A stretch of 64,000 nucleotides of DNA from Rhodospirillaceae bacterium (GTDB lineage Bacteria; Pseudomonadota; Alphaproteobacteria; Dongiales; Dongiaceae). Position 1 is the stretch's first letter, and the number at the start of each line of letters is the position of its first letter. Shown in pieces: positions 57,292 to 64,000 of this stretch. The notes below the pieces were generated by a model, which did no database searches, was not told the DNA's origin, and saw nothing but the letters and a program-made list of their open reading frames with translations. The stretch is from positions 124,001-188,000 of the forward strand of contig SSEL01000009.1 of assembly GCA_008012315.1 (NCBI GenBank). The letters run 5' to 3'. The position numbers and the translations under genes were made by a program.

Positions 57292-57933
57292 ATGAGCGGG
57301 TTGCGCGATCAACAGAAGAAAAAGCGGCGCGAGGCCATCCTGGCCGCCAGTGCCGGCCTGTTCGGCAAGCAGGGTTATGCCGCCACCAGCATGGAAGAGA
57401 TCGCCACGGCGGCGGAGTTGTCGGTTGGAACCCTCTACAACTACTTCAAGTCCAAGGGCGACATCACGCTGGCACTCTATCGCGCCGATCTTGAAATGGT
57501 GCGCAAGGCGAGCGAGGCCGTGATCCTCGAACCCTCGGTCGATCCGGTGAAGGCGATCATCAAATTGATGGAAGCCGATCTCAACACCACGCCCGATTAT
57601 CTCGACGGCAATGCCTGGCAGGAACTGCTGGTGGCGGCCTTTACCAGCCCCTCATCCAGCATGGCGGTGGAATGGGAAGGCGGCGATCTGATGCGGGTCG
57701 ATCTCTTCAGCCGACTGCTCGGCGCCTTGCAGGAGCGCGGCCATATCGGCGAACAGGCGGATATCCGTAGCGTCGCCGAAGTTCTGGGCGCGCTCAGCCT
57801 GACCTATTTCATGCATTGGCTGGTCAATCTGAAAGCCGGCCGTATCGACCAGGATAGCTGCCCGATCGCCGGCCCCACCAAACGCATGCTGACCCGCCAG
57901 GTGAAGCAGTTGGTGGCGGGGATGGTGGCGTAA
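57292..57933 (+). CDS. TetR-family transcriptional regulator
   Basis: The 213-residue product has a TetR N-terminal helix-turn-helix (ATSMEEIATAAELSVGTLYN, then YFKSKGDITLALYRADLEM) and a helical ligand domain. I chose ATG 57292 (MSGLRDQQKKKRREAIL), the usual TetR head; ATG 57238 would add 18 residues and start at the end of the palindromic repeat. It is divergent from the aminotransferase, which is the likely target. Confidence 0.85.
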   Translation: MSGLRDQQKKKRREAILAASAGLFGKQGYAATSMEEIATAAELSVGTLYNYFKSKGDITLALYRADLEMVRKASEAVILEPSVDPVKAIIKLMEADLNTTPDYLDGNAWQELLVAAFTSPSSSMAVEWEGGDLMRVDLFSRLLGALQERGHIGEQADIRSVAEVLGALSLTYFMHWLVNLKAGRIDQDSCPIAGPTKRMLTRQVKQLVAGMVA

Positions 57934-57949
57934 TTCTTGTTGTGACGGC

Positions 57950-58424
57950 CTAATGGACGAGCCGGCAGGTCATCAGCGCCAGAAAACTGAAGAGCGTGTC
58001 GTCGTCGTTTAGAGGAATGCGGTAACACGCCATCGCTTTGAGATGCTGGATCGAAAATGCAGCCAGTTCCCAGGCGATTTCGTCGTCGACGTCTTTCATC
58101 CTCGACGGTAAAAAGCGCCAGCCCGGTAATATCCTTTAATTCGCGCAACGCGCAGGCGCGATGGCGTAATGCCGGCACGACGGATTCGTTACTCCAGGCC
58201 CATTTCCAGGTGGATGATCGTGTGGAGAAACTGCCGATATCGATGATATCTGCCTCGACACCCAATCTCCCATCGCTCTTGAAAAACTGTAATGTCGCGC
58301 TCTCCTGGTCGAAGTGCCAGCGCTCTATCAGCCCCTGCCTTGAGTATTTACTGAGCAGCTTCTGCTTCTCGTGCAACTCGTCTATGGCGCGCTCACGGAA
58401 AGCGTCGAACTGCTTTTCGTTCAT
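57950..58424 (-). pseudogene. Frameshifted DUF6882-like gene
   Basis: From 58424 the frame reads MNEKQFDAFRERAIDELHEK through STWKWAWSNESVVPALRHRA and TGLALFTVEDE, a DUF6882-like protein. It then runs into an Arg-rich stretch that is out of phase. Shifting one base at the AAA run (58094-58096 on the + strand) restores EIAWELAAFSIQHLKAMACY, then LMTCRLVH and a stop at 57950-57952. One extra A is therefore the lesion. Without repair the frame continues to 57804 through the TetR gene. It could be a real mutation, programmed slippage or a sequencing error. Confidence 0.75.
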
Positions 58425-58876
58425 TGCCGGTCCGATTGCTCGACTTTCAAGATCGTCCCGTCGACGCCGGTCACCGTGACGGCACTGCCGGCCGGCATAT
58501 CGGCACCCTCGACCCGCCAGACGGTGTCGTTGATGCGGGCGGTGCCACGGCCATTGACGATCGGCTCAGTCAGGGAGACGGTGCGGCCGACCAATTGGGC
58601 GCCGCGCTGATTGAGCGTCGTCGTCTGGGTGGCGCGCATCAGGCGCCGGCCGAGGCGCTGCCAGGCGATGATGCTGATGATCGCCAGCACGGCGAAGATC
58701 AGGATCTCCGCTTCCCAGCCGAGACCCGGCAGGACCAGCGCGACCAGGCCGGTCACCACCGCAGCACCCGCCAGCCAGATGAAGAAGAAACCGGGGGCGA
58801 CGATCTCGATGATGGCGAGCAGCGCCGCCAGGATCCACCAATGCCAGAAGGCGATATGCGACAGAAACTCGATCAT
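58421..58876 (-). CDS. NfeD-family membrane protein
   Basis: The 151-residue product has two to three membrane segments (WHWWILAALLAIIEIVAPGF, GLVALVLPG and an IFAVLAIISIIAW segment) and a C-terminal OB-fold (GRTVSLTEPIVNGRGTARIN, DTVWRVEGADMPAGSAVTV). Short NfeD proteins work with SPFH/stomatin proteins, and the SPFH gene lies 20 bases upstream in the same operon. Its stop overlaps the start of the frameshifted gene by 4 bases. Confidence 0.92.
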   Translation of the reverse strand: MIEFLSHIAFWHWWILAALLAIIEIVAPGFFFIWLAGAAVVTGLVALVLPGLGWEAEILIFAVLAIISIIAWQRLGRRLMRATQTTTLNQRGAQLVGRTVSLTEPIVNGRGTARINDTVWRVEGADMPAGSAVTVTGVDGTILKVEQSDRQ

Positions 58877-58896
58877 GATTTTGATCCGATCGAGCT

Positions 58897-59859
58897 TCAG
58901 CTATTCGGCACGCGCGGCACGCTGCCGCCGCGGCTGGCGGTCTGCTGCGTCATCGCCTGTTTCGCCAGTTCGGCGATGCCGCCGATGGCGCCGATCACAT
59001 TGGCCGCTTCCAGCGGCATCATGATGATCTTCTGATTGGGCGCCGAGGCGACCTGCTGCAAAGCCTCGACATATTTGGTGCCGAGGAAGTAGTTGATCGC
59101 CTGGACATCGCCCTTGGAGATCGCTTCCGACACGACCTGCGTTGCCTTGGCTTCAGCCTCGGCCGAGCGCTCGCGGGCCTCCGCTTCGCGGAAGGCGGCT
59201 TCGCGGCGGCCCTCGGCTTCCAGGATGGCGGATTGCTTCTCGCCTTCGGCACGCAGGATGGCCGCCTGGCGCAGACCTTCGGCCTCCAGGATGTTGGCGC
59301 GCTTGTCGCGTTCCGCTTTCATCTGCCGGGCCATGGATTCCACCAGGTCGCGGGGCGGGGCGATATCCTTGATCTCGATGCGGGTCACCTTGACGCCCCA
59401 GGTGCTGGTGGCGTCATCGACCACATGCAGCAATTGCGTGTTGATGCGGTCGCGCTGCGACAGCAATTCGTCGAGATCCATCGAGCCCATGACCGTCCGG
59501 ATATTGGTCATGGTCAGGTTGAGGATGGCGTTTTCCAGGTTGTTCACTTCATAGGAGGCCTTGGCGGCATCGAGCACCTGATAGAAGACGACGCCGTCGA
59601 CACTGACCATGGCGTTGTCCTTGGTGATGATCTCCTGGGTCGGGACGTCCAGTACCGATTCCATCATATTGATGCGCGCGCCGATGCGGTCGATGAAGGG
59701 CACGATGAAGGCGAGGCCGGGGCGCAATGTGTGGGTGTAGCGGCCGAAACGTTCCACTGTCCATTCGCGGCCCTGGGGCACTGATTTAACCGCCATGAAG
59801 ACGGTCAGAAGTACCAATACGAGAATCGCCAGCGCGAAAATGCCAAAGCCGCTCAACAT
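58897..59859 (-). CDS. SPFH/band 7 (QmcA/stomatin-like) membrane protein
   Basis: The 320-residue product has an N-terminal anchor ([20 protein letters not shown]), the band 7 domain ([40 protein letters not shown]) and a long Ala/Glu/Arg coiled coil with [20 protein letters not shown]. These scaffold membrane microdomains and partner NfeD. GAGGGGTGG precedes ATG 59859; the frame extends upstream to 59937 without support. Confidence 0.93.
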   Translation of the reverse strand: MLSGFGIFALAILVLVLLTVFMAVKSVPQGREWTVERFGRYTHTLRPGLAFIVPFIDRIGARINMMESVLDVPTQEIITKDNAMVSVDGVVFYQVLDAAKASYEVNNLENAILNLTMTNIRTVMGSMDLDELLSQRDRINTQLLHVVDDATSTWGVKVTRIEIKDIAPPRDLVESMARQMKAERDKRANILEAEGLRQAAILRAEGEKQSAILEAEGRREAAFREAEARERSAEAEAKATQVVSEAISKGDVQAINYFLGTKYVEALQQVASAPNQKIIMMPLEAANVIGAIGGIAELAKQAMTQQTASRGGSVPRVPNS

Positions 59860-59996
59860 GTCCACCCCTCTTGTCGCGGTTATTACCGTCCCAGCCTCAT
59901 TGTTTACACCATTTGGCGATCGCCCGCCCGATTGCAAGTAACAGATCGGCGGTAGACCATTTTTACACGTTTTTGGTTTGGTGCGACCTTGGGGGG

Positions 59997-60029
59997 CAAG
60001 GTATCGACAAGCTTCAAGGTATCGCCAAG
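59997..60029. repeat. Short tandem repeat beside the MBL gene stop
   Basis: CAAGGTATCGACAAG (59997-60011) and CAAGGTATCGCCAAG (60015-60029) are direct repeats with an 18-base period and one difference, ending at the MBL gene stop codon. Confidence 0.5.
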
Positions 60030-60920
60030 TTAGAGCGAATCCAGCGGCAGCTTGAGATAGCGGCGGCCATTGGCTTCCGGGACCGGCAGCAGGCCGGCGC
60101 GGATATTCACCTGGATCGCCGGCAGCAGCAGATCGGGCACCGACAATGTGCGGTCGCGGGCTTCGCGCATGGCGATGAAGTCCGCCTCAGTAACGCCGTC
60201 ATGAATGTGAATATTGCCGGCCCGTTGCTCGGTAACGGTGGTTTCCCAGGCAGGCTCACGGCCGCCGGGCTGGTAATCGTGGCACATGAAAAGCCGCGTC
60301 GCCGGCGGCAGGGCGAGGACGCGGCGGATCGACCGGTAGAGTTGGCGCGCATCGCCGCCGGGAAAGTCGCAGCGGGCGGTGCCGTAATCCGGCATGAACA
60401 GCGTATCGCCGACAAAAGCGGCATCGCCGATCACATAGGTGACGCAAGCCGGCGTATGGCCGGGCGTGTGCAGGACGATACCGTCGATCCCGCCAAGGCC
60501 GATGGCATCGCCGTCATGAAACAGATGATCAAACGGCGCACCATTGGCTTCGGTCATATCGCTGAGGTTGAAGAGGTGCCCGAAATGGCGTTGCGTCAGC
60601 CCGATCTCGGCGCCGATCGCAATCTGGCCGCCCTGGCGGTGCTTGATATAGGCGCCGGCCGAAAGATGATCGGCATGGGCATGGGTTTCCAGGATCCAAT
60701 CCAGGCGATAGGCGCGGGCGGCAATGAAAGCCAGAAGCAGATCCGCCGTGTCGGTGCCGGTGCGCCCTGATTTCGGATCGAAGTCCAGCACCGGATCGAT
60801 GACGGCGCAACGCGCCGCCTGGCGATCGGCGACGACATAACTGACGGTCTTGGTCGGCTGGTGAAAAAACGGCGTTACTTCCGGCTGCACCGCTTCCGAC
60901 TGCTCCGATTCCGCGTGCAT
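60030..60920 (-). CDS. MBL-fold hydrolase (persulfide dioxygenase/BlH-like)
   Basis: The 296-residue product has the metallo-beta-lactamase motifs [27 protein letters not shown], the bridging Asp in [15 protein letters not shown] and a late His in [25 protein letters not shown] and [20 protein letters not shown] are shared with ETHE1-like persulfide dioxygenases and the BlH subgroup tied to sulfide responses. No rhodanese domain or BigR-type regulator lies nearby, so the substrate is uncertain. AAAGGAG lies 9 bases before ATG 60920. Confidence 0.82.
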   Translation of the reverse strand: MHAESEQSEAVQPEVTPFFHQPTKTVSYVVADRQAARCAVIDPVLDFDPKSGRTGTDTADLLLAFIAARAYRLDWILETHAHADHLSAGAYIKHRQGGQIAIGAEIGLTQRHFGHLFNLSDMTEANGAPFDHLFHDGDAIGLGGIDGIVLHTPGHTPACVTYVIGDAAFVGDTLFMPDYGTARCDFPGGDARQLYRSIRRVLALPPATRLFMCHDYQPGGREPAWETTVTEQRAGNIHIHDGVTEADFIAMREARDRTLSVPDLLLPAIQVNIRAGLLPVPEANGRRYLKLPLDSL

Positions 60921-61060
60921 CGTCCCGGCTCCTTTGCCGCTGTGATCCTGACGGCGCACTGTAGCACAGCCTTCATGCCGATGTGGCGAGACGATGCGGT
61001 GCCGTGATGGCGATCACCCCCGACTATTTTCACTCCTGACTATTTTCCCGTCAGCAGGAA

Positions 61061-62299
61061 TCATCCGCGCGACAGGGCCTGCGCCTCCGCGCCGAGGCCG
61101 GTGGGAAAGTCCGTGGCGCCGTTGGCTGCATCGCCCAGTTCCAGCTCGGTGATTTCGCTACCCCGGCGGGTGATCTTTTCGGTCGAGATGCGGATCTTGC
61201 GGAGATCTTCCGCGCCCTGGTCGTAGTGTTTCTGTAGCTGCCCGACGCGGTCGTCCAGGCGTTCGACATCCTTCACCATCTCGGCGATCTTGGCCTGGAG
61301 CACATGCGCCTGCTCGCGCATCCGGACATCCTTCAGGACCGCCCGGATCGTGGTCAGCGTCGCCATCAGCGTCGTCGGCGAGACGATCCAGACCCGCAGC
61401 CGGGCCGCTTCCTCGACCAGGCCGGCGAAATTGGCGTGCAATTCGGCATAGACCGCTTCCGATGGCAGGAACATCAGCGCCGATTCCGCCGTCTCGCCCG
61501 GCACGATGTATTTCTCGGCGATGGCGCGCATATGGGTGCGGATCGCCGTCGAGAAATCCCGGCGCGCCACGACCTGGGTGGCGTCGTCGCGGGCATCGCG
61601 CAAGGCGCGGAAGGCTTCCAGCGGGAATTTCGCGTCGACCGCGATGGAACCCGGCGGATTCGGCAGTTTCAACAGGCAATCGACCCGTTTGCCATCGCCC
61701 AAAGCGGCCTGGAATTCATAATGCGCCGGCGGCAAAGCCGATTGCACGATGTCCTGCAACTGGATTTCACCGAAGGCGCCGCGTGCCTGCTTGTTGGAAA
61801 GAACGTTCTGTAGATCGACCACCTGGGAGGAGAGGTCGGTGATGTTCTTCTGCGCGACGTCGATCGCCGCCAGTCTTTCACGAAGATCGGTCAGCGTCTG
61901 GGTGGTGATGGTGGTGCTTTCCTGCAAGCGGTCGCTGACCCGGTGCGACAAAGCGGAGAGGCGCTCGTCCAGGGCGGTTGTCAGGGCCCGTTCCTGCAGT
62001 TGCAGCCGTTCCGCCAGACCGGTCTGGGTGGCTGCTTGCATGGCTGCCTGGGCGCTGGCCAATTGCTGGATCTGGCCCGCGAGTTGGGTCAGCCGGGCAT
62101 CCGCTGCTGCCGCCTGCTGCAAGGCGGCCTGCTGTGCCGCCGCTTGCTCGGCTGCCAGTTGCTCGACCACCGCCGGATTGGCGGCATTGCCGGTGCCGCG
62201 CCGGAGCAGCACCGCCAGGATCGCGACCAGAAGGATGGCCAGACCTGCAAGAATCGCAGCCAGGAGCAGGGTGGAAGAGTCCAACTGTGTGAAATTCAT
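61061..62299 (-). CDS. rmuC: DNA recombination protein RmuC
   Basis: The 412-residue product has an N-terminal membrane helix (LLLAAILAGLAILLVAILAV), an Ala/Gln-rich coiled coil (about 45-140) and the RmuC nuclease-like domain: ARGAFGEIQLQDIVQSALPP, DCLLKLPNPPGSIAVDAKFP, FLPSEAVYAELHANF and RVWIVSPTTLMATL. It limits inversions at short inverted repeats in other bacteria. ATG 62299 (MNFTQLD) follows GGAAA; the frame upstream is a shadow of def. It is divergent from def. Confidence 0.9.
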   Translation of the reverse strand: MNFTQLDSSTLLLAAILAGLAILLVAILAVLLRRGTGNAANPAVVEQLAAEQAAAQQAALQQAAAADARLTQLAGQIQQLASAQAAMQAATQTGLAERLQLQERALTTALDERLSALSHRVSDRLQESTTITTQTLTDLRERLAAIDVAQKNITDLSSQVVDLQNVLSNKQARGAFGEIQLQDIVQSALPPAHYEFQAALGDGKRVDCLLKLPNPPGSIAVDAKFPLEAFRALRDARDDATQVVARRDFSTAIRTHMRAIAEKYIVPGETAESALMFLPSEAVYAELHANFAGLVEEAARLRVWIVSPTTLMATLTTIRAVLKDVRMREQAHVLQAKIAEMVKDVERLDDRVGQLQKHYDQGAEDLRKIRISTEKITRRGSEITELELGDAANGATDFPTGLGAEAQALSRG

Positions 62300-62404
62300 G
62301 CACTTTTTCCAGAAAGAGGCCGCTATCGACTCGGCCTGAAAACGAGGTCTCTCGCTTGACGATACAAGGGGAAAACCATAGGTAAAGCCGAAAGGATATT
62401 TGCC

Positions 62405-62956
62405 ATGGCCCTGCTGCCCATTTTGACCGCGCCGGATCCCCGGCTGAAAAAGACCGCCAAGCCCGTCGCCGCCGTCGATGACGCGGTGCGCAAGCTGATG
62501 GATGACATGCTGGAGACGATGTACAAGGCGCCCGGTATCGGCCTTGCAGCGCCCCAGGTCGGCGCCCTGCAACGGGTGATCGTGCTGGATATCGCGCGCG
62601 AGGATGAGCCGCCGCAGCCGTTGCGCATGGCCAATCCGGAGCTGACCTGGGTTTCGGATGATGACGCGGTCTATAACGAGGGCTGCCTCAGCGTGCCCGA
62701 CCACTATGCCGATGTGGCCCGCCCGGCCGCGATCAAGGTCCGCTATCTCGACGAAAAGAACGAAGCCCGGGAACTGGAGGCGGATGGGTTGCTGGCCACC
62801 TGCATCCAGCACGAGATCGATCATCTCGACGGCATTCTCTTCATCGACCACCTGACGGCATTGAAGCGCAACATCATCCTGCGGAAGTTGCTGAAGGCGA
62901 AGAAAAGTGGTGGCGACAAGGCCGGGGAACCGGCCGGCGTCACCGGCGGTTTCTGA
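62405..62956 (+). CDS. def: Peptide deformylase
   Basis: Def removes the formyl group from new proteins. The 183 residues contain the three metal motifs GIGLAAPQVG, EGCLSVP and QHEIDHLDG, where Cys, two His and the catalytic Glu lie. The C-terminal tail is short and Gly-rich. fmt starts 68 bases downstream, the usual def-fmt pair. Confidence 0.97.
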   Translation: MALLPILTAPDPRLKKTAKPVAAVDDAVRKLMDDMLETMYKAPGIGLAAPQVGALQRVIVLDIAREDEPPQPLRMANPELTWVSDDDAVYNEGCLSVPDHYADVARPAAIKVRYLDEKNEARELEADGLLATCIQHEIDHLDGILFIDHLTALKRNIILRKLLKAKKSGGDKAGEPAGVTGGF

Positions 62957-63024
62957 CGGGCAGGTCCTGGCCGCCTGACGGATGCAGACCGACAGATGCA
63001 GATGCCTGTTGCGAGGGAGCGATG

Positions 63025-63996
63025 ATGGAAACCGGATCCGGGACCGACAGGCAGAAGCTGCGGATCGTGTTCATGGGCACGCCGGATTTCGCCGCCGTCG
63101 CTTTGCAGGCGCTGATCGCCGCCGGCCATGATATCGTCGCCGTCTATAGCCAGCCGCCGCGCCCGGCCGGACGCGGCCAGCAATTGCAGCCGAGCCCCGT
63201 TCATGCTTTGGCCGAGGGCCGGCGCCTGCCGGTGCTGACGCCGGTATCGTTGCGCGCGCCGGAAGCGGTGGCGGCTTTCGCAGCCCATCACGCGGATGTC
63301 GCCGTGGTGGTCGCCTATGGCCTGCTGCTGCCGAAGGCCATCCTCGATCTGCCGCGCTACGGCTGCCTCAACATCCATGCCTCTTTGCTGCCGCGCTGGC
63401 GCGGCGCGGCGCCGATCCAGCGGGCGATCGCGGCCGGTGATGCGCGCAGCGGTGTCTCGATCATGCAGATGGAAGCCGGGCTCGATACCGGTCCGGTTCT
63501 GCTGGTGGATGACTTGCCGATCACCGACAAGACAACGGCGGAGACCCTGCACGATTCGCTTGCCGAAATGGGGGCGCGCCTCATCCTGGATGTTTTGGAA
63601 AGATTGCCGAAAAGCGATCTCAAGCCGGTGCCGCAACCGGTGGATGGCGTTACCTATGCGGCGAAGCTGAGCCGGGCTGACAGCCAGCTCGATTGGCGCC
63701 GTCCCGCCGAGGAATTGGAGCGCGCCATCCGCGCCTTCACGCCCTGGCCGGGCGCGGTGATGGATTTCGGCAGCGAGAAGATCAAGGTGCTGGCCGCGCA
63801 GGTGGTCAAGCTCGATAAAGCGTCCTCCGTCCCGGGCGCCATCATCGATGATGATCTCACCATCGCTTGCGGCCATGATGCGCTCAGGCCGCTGATCGTT
63901 CAGCGGCCGGGCAAGAAGCCGATGCCCGTCGCGGAGATGCTGCGCGGATTCCAACTACCGCCCGGCCGGCTCTTGCCGCTGCCGGCCGCCGCCTGA
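63025..63996 (+). CDS. fmt: Methionyl-tRNA formyltransferase
   Basis: Fmt formylates initiator Met-tRNA using formyl-tetrahydrofolate. The 323 residues hold RIVFMGTPDFAAVALQALIA, the catalytic region NIHASLLPRWRGAAPIQRAI with Asn-x-His and the later Asp in QMEAGLDTGPVLL, and a C-terminal OB domain. Of two adjacent ATGs, 63025 is better placed, 5 bases after GGGAG; 63022 is the alternative. The stop TGA is just inside the window. Confidence 0.96.
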   Translation: METGSGTDRQKLRIVFMGTPDFAAVALQALIAAGHDIVAVYSQPPRPAGRGQQLQPSPVHALAEGRRLPVLTPVSLRAPEAVAAFAAHHADVAVVVAYGLLLPKAILDLPRYGCLNIHASLLPRWRGAAPIQRAIAAGDARSGVSIMQMEAGLDTGPVLLVDDLPITDKTTAETLHDSLAEMGARLILDVLERLPKSDLKPVPQPVDGVTYAAKLSRADSQLDWRRPAEELERAIRAFTPWPGAVMDFGSEKIKVLAAQVVKLDKASSVPGAIIDDDLTIACGHDALRPLIVQRPGKKPMPVAEMLRGFQLPPGRLLPLPAAA

Positions 63997-64000
63997 TCGC

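Noticed and set aside
59997-60029. Direct repeats as an attachment site
   Set aside because: The copies are adjacent, 18 bases apart, with no integrase or mobile cargo between them.
62300-62851. N-terminal extension of RmuC by 184 residues
   Set aside because: It is the antisense of def; the membrane helix typical of RmuC starts just after ATG 62299.

Overview
The window is a 64-kb stretch of housekeeping chromosome from a GC-rich alphaproteobacterium. I infer Rhodospirillales, perhaps Dongiaceae-like, but cannot prove it without a search. Supporting signs are a TCA block running zapE / (mdh) / sucC / sucD / sucA / sucB / lpd, an F1-only atpHAGDC operon with no F0 genes beside it, the order ffs-dnaX-ybaB-recR, xerC-DUF484-(fsa)-priA, def-fmt, and kdsB (a Kdo-containing LPS). 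I see no phage, insertion sequence, CRISPR array, tRNA or rRNA.

Layout. 1-10.6 kb: end of zapE, a decayed malate dehydrogenase, a Lys/Ala-repeat histone-like gene, sucCD, then sucA-sucB-C39-like peptidase-lpd on the + strand. 10.6-16 kb: proline iminopeptidase, choline-sulfatase with its divergent LysR regulator, a GNAT enzyme and a polytopic membrane protein. 16-22 kb: xerC, DUF484, a collapsed transaldolase/FSA remnant, priA, a glycosyltransferase and a GST. 22.4-27.5 kb: atpHAGDC ending in a strong terminator. 27.7-34.6 kb: a ferritin-like protein, two GSTs, DUF599, PilZ, an ArnT-like membrane glycosyltransferase and an M17 aminopeptidase. 34.8-41.7 kb: a yejABEF-type peptide ABC importer with a ghrA-type reductase. 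41.8-50 kb: hisN-like phosphatase, a tandem cytochrome c, kdsB, pheA, a 44-codon small ORF, nudC, a secreted DUF6134-type protein and a PAS-GGDEF-EAL phosphodiesterase. 50-53 kb: SRP RNA, dnaX, ybaB, recR. 53-64 kb: DUF4139 protein, an AT-rich lipoprotein, a class III aminotransferase with a divergent TetR, a frameshifted gene, nfeD, an SPFH protein, an MBL hydrolase, rmuC, def and fmt.

How the genes fit together. The first 10 kb supplies 2-oxoglutarate to succinate conversion: SucA, SucB and Lpd form the dehydrogenase complex and SucCD makes succinate plus nucleotide triphosphate. The malate dehydrogenase expected in this block survives only as fragments, so malate oxidation must be encoded elsewhere or done by another enzyme. 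The remaining blocks are conserved replication/repair, translation-maturation, energy and transport modules.

I found no obviously new multi-gene system. The most interesting signals are: genome decay caught at three places (mdh, fsa, a frameshifted DUF6882-like gene); a pair of palindromic repeats whose flanks are conserved while their hairpin arms covary, one copy supplying stop codons to both neighbouring genes; a hairpin that sequesters the ribosome-binding site of pip; a cysteine-peptidase-like gene inside the 2-oxoglutarate dehydrogenase operon; a solute-binding protein with a C-terminal membrane anchor; and a tandem-duplicated membrane cytochrome c.
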